27,196 nucleotides of DNA from Pelargonium cotyledonis (Eukaryota > Streptophyta > Magnoliopsida > Geraniales > Geraniaceae). Both the position numbers and the translations under genes were made by a program. The DNA lies in assembly GCA_036897625.1 (NCBI GenBank), contig JAYMTA010000538.1, positions 1 to 27,196 on the forward strand, read 5' to 3'. Below are positions 1 to 10,600 of the stretch, piece by piece; the stretch's first letter is position 1; the number at the start of each line of letters is the position of its first letter. The notes beneath the pieces are model-generated. The model was not told the origin of the DNA. It made no database searches and saw only the letters and a list, made by a program, of their open reading frames with translations.

Positions 1-48
1 TCTCTCTCTCTCTCTCGCTCTCTCGCTCTCTCTCTCTCTCTCTCTCTG
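1..48. repeat. (CT)n microsatellite
   Basis: Nearly pure CT dinucleotide run, interrupted by two TCGC units, at the left edge of the window. It may continue beyond the edge. It lies about 800 bp upstream of the first gene's leader, which is itself CT-rich. Confidence 0.95.
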
Positions 49-800
49 CGCGCCCGCACATTGCACATGATCTCAATTTGTTTGAAAATGACAATTTTAC
101 CATTTTTCTTCGTTGGTCAATAACAAGTTCATTTGAATTCGCTGGAAACTTAAAACTTAAAATCTCATATTTGACGAAAAATTCTAAACCGTTAAATTTT
201 TTTTGAACAAATAACTAATAGATATATCAAAATTCAAATCTCAGGTTAACCGACGGCTAAAAATGACACATAAACTGCAACATAATTGTCTTTAATGAAA
301 AAAGATAACACCGTCAATAAATTTGACCCAATTGTCAAAATTAAAAGTCCATGCACTAATTTTTACAAAGTTTGTCATAAGTAACTTTTTTTGTACATCT
401 GATCACAGCTCATTCGCCTAAAATACGTACGTCTCAAAAATTAATTCGATAGTCATGTGTTCGTTCGGGCACTACTACGAGAAAATTTTACGTAATTACC
501 CCTTAATTCGTCTCTTTTTACCCCCATAAATCATCTCATTTTTGGAGTTTCCAACCAATAGCAAAACTGCAAAAGACAAAAGAAAGATAAAAAAGAAAAA
601 TTGCATTAACCCGGAATTGGAACCTAGCGCTGTGTTTTCAAATTTTCAAACATAATCCCCTCCTACTTTCACCCCCAACACAGCAACCGCATCGGTGCTC
701 TAACTGTCCACGTGTACGGCCCAGATCTCCCAACCACAACACATCCATCAACACAGATGGTGTAACAAACAGTGACGACATTGATCAACAACAATACAAT
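49..800. other. Intergenic / distal promoter, no gene seen
   Basis: AT-rich DNA with many stops in all frames and no recognisable coding segment, RNA gene or transposon terminus pair. From about 650 onward it becomes less AT-rich and carries promoter-like elements of the downstream + strand gene (listed separately). Confidence 0.6.
709..714. promoter_or_regulatory. G-box (CACGTG)
   Basis: Perfect palindromic CACGTG core about 130 bp upstream of the inferred transcription start of the ALY gene. bZIP and bHLH factors bind this core in plants. Function here is inferred from position only. Confidence 0.4.
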
Positions 801-814
801 ATCGCATTGGCCTC

Positions 815-820
815 TATATT
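815..820 (+). promoter_or_regulatory. TATA-like box of the ALY gene
   Basis: The sequence CTCTATATTCAAG lies 25-35 bp before the CT-rich stretch that looks like the start of the 5' leader (about 845 onward). It is the best TATA candidate upstream of the first exon, but the start site has not been measured. Confidence 0.4.
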
Positions 821-824
821 CAAG

Positions 825-836
825 TTTCGCGGCAAA
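825..836. promoter_or_regulatory. E2F-type site in the ALY promoter
   Basis: The 12-mer TTTCGCGGCAAA reads TTTGCCGC on the - strand (829-836), an exact match to the E2F consensus TTTSSCGC. On the + strand it reads TTTCGCGG, matching the looser WTTSSCSS. It sits just downstream of the TATA-like box. ALY/LIN-9 proteins work in complexes with E2F factors, so self- or cell-cycle regulation is possible (inference). Confidence 0.45.
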
Positions 837-844
837 GCCACCAT

Positions 845-982
845 CCACCTGACCCTTTCTCTCTCTAAAAACCCTTCCATTTGTCTCTCTCTCTCTCCTC
901 TCTCGCTCGCCGGAGTCTCCACGCCCTCCCTAGCCTCCTCTCTCTCTATGGTCGGACTCGGATCTCGTGGAGCCCGCCATTG
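845..982 (+). other. Non-coding first exon (5' UTR) of ALY, CT-rich
   Basis: CT-rich leader typical of plant 5' UTRs, ending at a good donor (CCATTG|GTAAGC, GT at 983-984). The 5' limit is approximate, placed about 30 bp after the TATA-like box. The exon joins the acceptor at 1681-1682 (TTTCCAG), leaving 17 nt of leader before the ATG at 1700. Confidence 0.6.
948..982 (+). other. Upstream ORF in ALY leader, stop made by splicing
   Basis: An ATG at 948-950 opens an 11-residue reading frame (MVGLGSRGARH). After joining 982 to 1683 the frame ends at once in TGA, formed across the exon junction (CAT TG|A). The unspliced RNA would stop two codons later (TGG TAA). The ATG has G at +4 but a pyrimidine at -3, so its context is moderate. 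No function is known. Confidence 0.35.
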
Positions 983-1682
983 GTAAGCTCCCTACTGCTC
1001 GATCTGTGCGACTTAGGGTTTTTCAACAATGCGCACTCTCCGTCCTCGTCTGCGCCTCATTTTTGCAATTTTGTGCTTCTTTCTCTCCACTGGTTTCTGA
1101 ACTCGACGCACTTCCGTGAACTGCTTTCTGTTTTTTTTTTTCACTGATTCAATTTTGGTGTACGGGCTGTGGAATTTTGAATTTCGGCGTTTCGGAGCGT
1201 TTTGCTGATTTGGTGCGTCTGATTCTTTCTAGAGCTCGAGAAGAGGATTTTCTGAAATGCGATTTGGTTTACTTGAATGAATTCGTATAATTGGATTTTT
1301 TTGGGGCGTCTTTTACTAATTATTGACCCTTATAGACATCCTGCATATGATTTTTGTTGTGCAGAGTTTCGTATGCGAATTCAATTTTCCTTTTGAATTT
1401 GTGGTTACTTTTAGACAAAGCAATCTATATGAAACACTTTGGTCTGTTCTTGTACCATATGGTGTTTCTCCTGTTGTGCTTCAGTTACTTTTTTAGGTGA
1501 TACCTAGATGGATCATCTAGCTTGTTTGTTATTTCGTTAATTTTTATGTTACATAACAGATTAAGGCTGTGTTAGTTCTTTCTCAAACAAGGAATGTGTT
1601 GTATGCTGTTTTTGTGTTACTGTTTTTTGCATCATTGGATAAGGTCTTTTGCTGAATAAGTTCTTTCTTTTGTTGTTTCCAG
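983..1682 (+). other. Leader intron of ALY (700 bp)
   Basis: T-rich intron between GTAAGC at 983 and TTTCCAG ending at 1682, wholly within the 5' UTR. It includes a telobox-like TTAGGGTTTTT near 1013. Long first introns in plant leaders often raise expression; that role is inferred. No repeats or coding segments were seen. Confidence 0.6.
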
Positions 1683-1699
1683 ATTGATAGAGTATTGCC

Positions 1700-4600
1700 A
1701 TGGCCCCAACAAAAAAATCTCGGACTGTGAAGAGGCGGTTTTCAAGTCTGAGTGATGTTTCTCCGGATAAAGATGTTAGCACTGCAAACAAAACCGTGCA
1801 GCGGGTGAGATTTGGTTACAAGTTCTCAAGTGATAATTCAGACTATTCACTGCATGCAAACTGAAGCTACTTTACCTTTCAACTGAATTGCATTCTAATC
1901 TTATAGACTTGGTTTGACTTTCTTATCAATTAACGTGAAATTGTTTCTGGTAACCAGTATCATGGAGATTAATGTAAGCTGTAAAATGTATACGCATGTT
2001 TATGTTTTGTTTGCTTCTATATAAATTGTTTTATGTTGAAAGGACTTTTAGACTTTAGTTGTTTGCTTGGAACACTCATTGTTGGGATGTTATGTAATTT
2101 TTTCCTTTTAACAAGAGAAACTAAGCCAATACTCTTGAAACCCCAAATTAAAATCCAGCTAACTGTTTTCTCTAGGGCCCCATCATCTTACTTCTCTTTC
2201 CTGTATGGCATCTAATCGATCCAACCCTGTTTAATTAAAACAGTGTTTCCAGCCATCTTCTCCAACAAAGGCTAGCAATTTTGCACAGCTAACTAACATA
2301 TGGTTCAATCTGATAGGATTTAACTTAGGAGGCTGACCAAATTCATGCACTGAAAGGATGGGGTGACTTCTATTGTGACACAGGACCTTTTAATTAGGGT
2401 TGCAATACTACTAGGATTCTTATCTAAGATGTTGAGTGTTGTTAGGATATTTGTATCAGAGCTCACCGTTTCATTGTTTTATGGTTGTTCTCTATAAATA
2501 TTGTAGATGTGATAGTTTGAAAATCAATTCAAAATATTGAATAAATAATACTCTCTTTGTCCTGAAATGAGTGTGTTTCTGACTTTTTCTAATTATATGT
2601 TTTGCTTAGAAGAGGAAATTGTCTGACAAGTTAGGATCTCAATGGAGCAAAGAGGAGCTTGAGCGATTCTATGATGCCTACAGGAAGCATGGAAAAGACT
2701 GGAAGAAGGTACCCTTGTTTGTTATTATGCTTTTTTGGCCTTTGGAATTGTCAAAACTGCTTTGAGTCTTGATTATTACTTCAACGAGAATTCATATTTA
2801 ACTTGGAAAAATATGAAAAATACTCCATCCATCTTAAAATAAGGGTTCTACTGTCTCAATTCTTTTCTCTTGGTAAGTATTTTATATTGTGAATTACCAG
2901 TAAAATCTCTAAGATTAGTTACTTTGAACCACTTGAGTTTGTTAGTATAAAAACATATATGGTAGTTAAACAGTCTCAAAATTATCCTTGATTTTTGTAA
3001 AATATCAAACAAGACACTTATTTTGGGACATAGAGAGTATACTTTAGACAGAGTGACATTTATATATTATTTTAAACATTCTTGTGGATTTCCAGGTGGC
3101 TGCTGTAGTGCGTAACAGATCTATTGAAATGGTTGAAGCCCTTTATAATATGAATCGGGTAAGAATGATAGCTTAGTTTACAAGAAAAGTTGTTTCAAAA
3201 TTCTCTTCTTTTATGTAAGCAGCCTTTGAAATGAACCAAAGGCCTAGCATTTCTTGTGCTTTTCTTAATTGCAAATTTGATGATTGATACTGCTAATCTT
3301 TTATGACAAGGGATAGAATATGTTGACTTTCCATGATTAATCTTGGGATTTGAGTTTGGAGCAAGTCATTAAATTTGATAGATTGATCAAATTATAAATT
3401 ATGGTAATTAGTAGATTGATTCTGTAATATATTTCTTACCATGTGTATCTCTTATGGCTGTGCTCAATACATCAAAAAGTCAGTAGATACTTATTTGACC
3501 CTTTAGCCATTTGGGGTGTAGATGTATTCTTTATGGCCGAACTATGCCTCTTTATTGTGGTCATTATATTGACCTATAAAGCATCAATTTAGCATGCTGA
3601 ACATGAAGTTGATTGCAAATATCATTGTTTTAGTTTGTAATGAAGACAACGTTGATTTTAATTTGTCGTGTTTTCTGCTGAATTTAGCTTCTATATAATT
3701 CGAAAGTACAAGATTATAATCTATTACTTATAAAACAGATATTTAATTAAAATAATTATTGGTCTTGACTTATCATATCCCATGTTTTATGAAAAGGATA
3801 AATCACGCGTGTCTGTGATTGAATTGGTGTTTTATAGATCTTCACTCAATCATTATTTCTCTTTTATGTCATATTTTCTATAAATTTCAACAAGCTATAA
3901 GGATAATTGCTGTTGAGTTTAACTTAAGTATTTTATTGCAATATAAAATAAAATTAATTAAAACAATTTACGTGTCCTGACACATCGTATCCTATGTTTT
4001 ATGATAATGAAAAATCATGTATATATAGTCTGTTAATGTCCAAATTGGTGCTTTATAGATCTTCACTTCATCAATCATTCATTTCTATAGCAAACTACCA
4101 TGAGGATTGGTTTTAGATATGTAGCGATGTAGGAACTTGCATCTAATTGTTTGTAGTTGGTCAAACATAGTTTGAAACGGGTCCTTGAATTGATCTAGTT
4201 CCAAAATTAAGTGCTTAAATGCGCCGATAATCTTGGAAATAAGCAGCTTGGTTTATGCAACTTTTGATTACAATTTAGGGAAAAGACCACAACAGGAAGA
4301 AGTTTCATTGAACTGGCATCTAGAGTTAACCCTTAAAGATAATTGTATGAGAAAAATATTTGTGCTTGAAGGATATTATGATTGAGAACAGTGTGAGCCC
4401 TACTTCAGGTGATTAAGGGATTCAATTAACAAGGACTATCTTATTATTGAGGAAGAAGAAGCTATGTTGTATCATTCATTTTTTATATTTCTCAAACTTA
4501 TTTAATTTGAGTGAGTAAACTAATGCACTCCAAATATGTTTCCCTTAATGGGTAATTTATTTATTGTTCTTTTATAGTTTTTCCAGGGCTTACATAACAG

Positions 4601-7600
4601 GTGAAGCCTCAAAGTTACTTTTGGCTGTTTTTGTTTATTATAAATATTGTTAAACTTAACATTGATGTGCCTTTGATCTCAGGCATACTTATCTCTGCCA
4701 GAGGGGACGGCTTCTGTGGTAGGCTTAATAGCGATGATGACAGATCATTATAATGTCTTGGTGAGATTAGATTTGAGATTGCAAGCTTTTGATTGATGTT
4801 TAAAATAAATAAAATCTGAATACTCTTATAAAATTAATGTTGGCAAATAAAACTCTTGACATAATTTTTCACATTATGTGGTTTAAGTTCAACTTTTAAT
4901 ATTATGGATTTCATATTGACAGGATGGAAGTGATAGTGGGCGAGAGAGCAATGGTGCTCCAGGCATATCTCAAAAACGAAGGCGAGCAAATGTTCAACTC
5001 AACATTTTGAAAGAAGATCATTCACAGTCTCAACCAGTTTCATCGAATGATGGATGCCTTTCACTACTGAAGAGGAGGCGGACTGATGGTAAACTGACAT
5101 GCTAATTAGATAGTTCATTGAGGAAATTGTTCTAGTGCTTATTGTTTAAATATCAATTGTTTCTTATGTAGTTGGTAATGCTTTCAAAGAACCCAAAGCC
5201 AGGCTAGTTGATTTCCTAAGCCATCTTGTCTCATATATATATTGTGTGTGTGTGTGTGTATTATTGATTACAAATTTCATTAAGTTGGAATTTATCATCT
5301 GTATAAATTCCCATATTATTGATCTCATCATTTGTAGTACTACTGGGTTTGGGAGGAATTTTAGTTATAAAAGTAACATACATGCGTGGACAGTGCTGAT
5401 TTTATAATGTTACAGTTCTATTTCACTCGCTGCACAGTTGTGTATGCTATGGTTGTCTCTGATAATAGTTTCACATTGTAGCATATGATTTGTATGTGCA
5501 GTCTGTGTTCGTTCCCTCAATAAATGTGTAAACTGAACTGATTGCTAAATCTTATCTCAACTTGGAACTTGAGTTACCCCACTAACTTTTAAATCTTTAC
5601 CAGGCATTCAGCCGCGTGCAGTTGGGAAACGAACTCCTAGATTCCCTGTTTCATATGCAAAGAAAGAAGATCGAGACAATTATGCATCACCAAATAAACG
5701 AGTGCGAAAATCAGAGGTTGATGATGATGAGGTTGCACACGTGGCAGCGTTGGCATTAACTGAAGCCTCAAAGAGAGGAGGCTCTCCTCAAGTTTCTCAA
5801 ACGCCACAACGAAGAACAGAGCACACTAAATCCTCTCCTGTTCAAAGCTGGGAAAGAATGGTATGCAAATCCAATTACATGATTTACCATAAATCTTGCC
5901 GCAATTCTGTATTATTAACATGAAATTGGAATTTTGTTATTTGTTTCATGTGCATGTGACTTAGTGTCCTCAGTCAGAAACAGCTCAAGCAAAACTTGGT
6001 GATGCTTCCATGGATGAAGAATGGGTGGAAGGTAGACGAACAAGGGGAGAAGAAAATGGAGGTTATGCCAGAGATTCAAATTCTTTGATGCATATGGAAG
6101 GTGTTGGTACAGTAGAGGTTCATCGGAAAGTGAAAAAAGTTAATAGGAAGAAAGATAAAGTTGAAGACACTGCAAACAACCAGTATGATGATGGTGGAGA
6201 AGCATGTAGTGCCACAGAAGGGCTTAATGTTTGTGCTTCAAGGGGAAAAGATGACATGGAGGTTTCAAATGTTAAGTCAGAGCGTTTCTCTCCACAGGGT
6301 CAAAGGAAGAGAAGCAAGAAGCTTTTCTTTGGAGGTATTTCAGTTATTGCATTCTTGCTTTTAAGTTTTCAATCCCATGATGTTCTGGGAACTAATACAT
6401 TTTCAAGTACATTGTTGTTCTTTTCACAGTTTCGGTAGATGAAAGTTCTGCCTTGGATGCTCTCCACACGTTAGCTGGTTTGGCTGATTTGTCCCAGACG
6501 ATGCCAGCATCCACATTGGAATCTGGTTAGTCTAATGATTCTTTTGTATTTCATTTTGTGTTTTTTACACACACGGACACACCTCTTGAAAAGATTGTTA
6601 CAAGTAGTTTGATAATTGGCGTAATGGTTGATGTACATATTTAATTTCAGCTCAATATTTTATTCGATGATATCATTTGATCTATATGATTCAGTTATGA
6701 TAAAATGTAAAGAGTGGGCCTCAAACCATGATTGAAATGCTGAGTACTGGAACTCAAGTAAAAATACATATTTGTACTATAAGCGCTAGAAACTCCAGAC
6801 ACCAATAGATTTCGAGTATACCTTTTTCTGCTGGGCTTGCTGAAACAATATTTCTGCCACCCTCCTTGCTGAAATTAAAACATTAGTTTACCTAATCATT
6901 AGTTTATCATCAGAGAGAATTCTGAAAAACACCAAAATAGAGGTTATTAAGATGACAGCAGCACAAGCTCTCTTCAATGACACATCACCTATTTTTCAGC
7001 ATGAACATCACAATCCCTCCATAATTTTTTTTTATGCTTGCTTGGTGTTTTATTCTCTTATTTTGGTTTATGTGTGATGATTTGAGTAATATAATGATTC
7101 ATAATCTACATTAACCTGCTAGAGATTGACTAGAATTTTTTTTGGGGACAAATGTAAAATTTCCTGGAGATTTGTTTTCGTATTATTCATTTATACTAAT
7201 GAAGCCAAAAACTTGGTTTATCATCAAATTTCACTGGACGTTGTTGATTGACTTGCTACCTGTGATTTGTTTATTTATTTATCTTTGGCGGTTATATCTG
7301 TTATACAAAATTATATTATTATGTTGGGTTTAGAATCATCTGTTCAATTAAAGGATGAAAGAATGTCTCTAGATCTGGATGACAAGTCTAGTGTACGTGA
7401 AGCTACATCTACAAGTGGCTACCGTGAAAAAAGCAAACTGCTGGGGGCAAAAGAAAAGGCAATCCATGCAAGTTCTGGAGTTCAGGGTTCTAACTCTAGA
7501 AAATCTAAACTTGGAAGGGACTCGTTAATTGATGTTAATGTTCTCTCTGAAACACAACAGCCTCTTTCTGCCAATAAAACATCCAAAAGAAAACGCAAGT

Positions 7601-10600
7601 TTAGTGTATCAAAAGTAAGTATTGAGTGTTCTTTCTTTCTCTCTTGATCTCTCTTTTATTTCCTGAAATCTTAGTTATATCTAGAGTTTTTCTTGGTGCA
7701 GGTATCAAATGCTGATGCTCACTTGGAATCTCGTCCCAGTGAATTTGAAAGTGAGGTATACAATGTGCATCTCTTTGACTGTGATTGAATGACGTTTCAA
7801 AATGATATATATGTTACCTTTCTGGTAGATGTGAAATGGTAAACTAATGCAACTTAATTTGTATTTTAGTTCTGTTCATTAAAAAAATTGTATTTTAGTT
7901 TGCTTAAGTGGTGTAACTGATACCTTTGCCTGCATAGCTTGAATATTATCTGTCTGCTTGATTTAAACTAAGCTTGAGCCCTCCTTAGCCTGGCAATTGT
8001 ACTTGAACTGGGTTTCATGGCTTCTCTTAGTCAAGCCTCTCATGCCTGAACAAGTAGAGCTAAGCATTCTTTTGCAAAGCAATAATGTGCCATTACAGAA
8101 TATTAACTGAACACTTCTTTAGATGGTGAACAAATAGTAAAGCTATATTCAGTGTAATGGAAAGCATAAATTGTTGCTTTTGTTTTGTTTTGTCTTTGGA
8201 TATTTTCATAGTAGATACATCAAAATTTTGTAACCTTGACTTAGGTAATATAATAGACTACTCATGCTCCTGCAAGAAACTTGGTTCTGAAGACGTGACT
8301 ATTTGTACTTGCAATGCGTATGGCATGTTGAAGGTGCTTGCTCTTGTGTTGGATCAAATTATAGCTAAATGGTGTAGTTTGGTTAACAGGATCATCAGTT
8401 TCCAGGAAATCGTATTTAATGTGACTATTTATCTAGATTGTCCCATACCTATGGAGCAGGAGATTGTGAGTGTAGTCCAAAAATCAACTATCATCTTTTT
8501 CAATTATATTCATGGATATATGCCTAATAATGAGTATGCTTATGCAAAAATGTTTGAATTTATCTGTATGTATTTTTGTACACACACAGAGGTGGATGAT
8601 TTATCATTTTTTTTTTTCTTTTAGCAATCAAGTTGATGTTAAATTTGTTTATGCAAGTGTAGGATGTATCTGAAGAAGGTAATAAATCTGGTGCTAAAGG
8701 TAAACTTGTTCTTCAAATATCTGGTCCTATAAAACAGCGGAAATCCACAAAATTGCCAGAAGGCTCTTTTAGTAGTGATCAGAAAAGAGTGGACACTGAT
8801 TTGTCAGTATCTACTTCACAAGTTCTTACTACCACCCAAGTTAATTTACCAACTATGCAAAGAAGTAGACGTAAGTTGAAACTGCCAAGAACAATGACCC
8901 CAGAAGAGAGGAAGTTTTCTGAGAGCCATAACTTATTAAAAAGCCAGCCCAATAAATGCCCTACATCTCTACCAGATGGATCACTCTATCTGAAGGTTGA
9001 ATCTATTTTTTCCTTTTATGTTTTTCTATGGCCTTATTTTGTGAATTTTGGTGAATACTGATGTGCGTTTCTTATATTTGTGTAGAAAAAGCTTTTGTGC
9101 TATCTGTCATCTCATATGGCACGTAGATGGTGTACTTTCGAATGGTTCTACAGTGCAATTGATTTTCCTTGGTTTGCTAAAAGTGAGTTTGTGGATTACT
9201 TGAATCATGTTGGGCTTGGTCATATTCCAAGGCTTACTCGTGTTGAATGGGGTGTGATAAGAAGGTATAGTTTACGGAGAGCTGTTGATATGTTTACATC
9301 CAGATATCTGTCAAAAGTATTGAAAATTATGACAAGGCACTGAATGTTGTATTTTTCCTGTTGGTGCAGTTCCCTTGGGAAACCCCGAAGGTTTTCTGAG
9401 CAATTTCTATGTGAAGAAAGAGAGAAACTTAAACAATATCGGGAGTCTGTGAGGAAACACTATGCTGAACTTCGTAATGGTGTGAGGGAAGGACTTCCAA
9501 ATGATTTAGCACGCCCTTTGTCGGTCGGACAACGAGTGGTTGCTCTTCATCCCAAAACAAGAGAAGTTTATAATGGAAGTGTGCTCACAGTTGATCATGA
9601 CAAGTGCAGAGTTCAGTTTGATCGTCCTGAAATGGGTGTTGAATTTGTCATGGTATTCCATTTCTTACTTCTCAACTCATGTCATTTATTTATGCTGGTT
9701 GTCCACAGTATAAAACCAGCACACGCGTATTTGTTGTTTTTCCTGCTGTAATAGTTACATGAGCTTTGTTTATTATGAACCGTTTGGCCTGAAATTTTGT
9801 TGAGGGTTGAGAGTTTTGGTGGATTAGAGCGTAGACTTCAGTTCCCCTCACTGTAAATGTTGAGTACTGTTTTGCTAGGCATATCTATATCAAGTTGTTT
9901 TTGCCTACTAACTATAATGAGTGTTCAATTCTCATTGTAGGATATTGATTGTATGCCTTCAAATCCTTTGGATAACATGCCAGAAGCACTTAGGAGACAG
10001 AGCATTGCTGCTGATAAATTTTCTGGTATATCTAAAGAACAGCAAGCGAATGGGTATTCAAATTTTGGGGGGTCTATGATGTATGCTTCAAGTGGGCATG
10101 TAGAGAATGTAATCAGTCCCATGAATACTTCAATAAAGCTTGCCAAGGTCAGAATTTCTGTCAAGTACAAATATTCATTTACATGTTATTTTCAGAATCG
10201 TGTTACATTTTAGTCATCCAATATGACCAAGTATGTTCCTAAAGAAGATTGTTTTGTTCTTTTCAATGTAAGTAATCAGACAATTCACCTGGCTTCCTTT
10301 TGGTTACCAGTACATCCTATGAGACTACTTTATATTGTTTAGTGTTGGAGTGAAGCTTTCATGGGTTCTTAAGTTGTAGAGATGGTTTTTAGCCAGCAAA
10401 ATTTACGTACAGATTCTAAATGAAAATACTTTCTAAGTACACCTAAAAGTACATTAACTAGCTGTAACTACCCATTTACAGTTCAATGTCAATCTCGGAT
10501 TATTCTTGTAGAAGTAGGTCCATGTATTTTGTTAACTTTACTGCAGAATTTCAGCTGAATTTATCTTCTATCATAAGAAAGGCTGCCAAATCCTTTTCTA

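Noticed and set aside
493-503. GTAATTACCCC near the left edge, identical to the right tip of the TIR element
   Set aside because: The match stops after 11 bp and no partner terminus or flanking duplication is visible, so chance is likely.
881-1147. 88-codon open frame over the ALY leader
   Set aside because: Starts at a non-ATG codon in a CT repeat and crosses the clear donor at 983.
8157-8624. 155-codon open frame on the + strand
   Set aside because: Lies wholly within the ALY intron 7756-8662, has no recognisable domain, and its cysteine- and phenylalanine-rich sequence ends in a poly-F run from a T tract.
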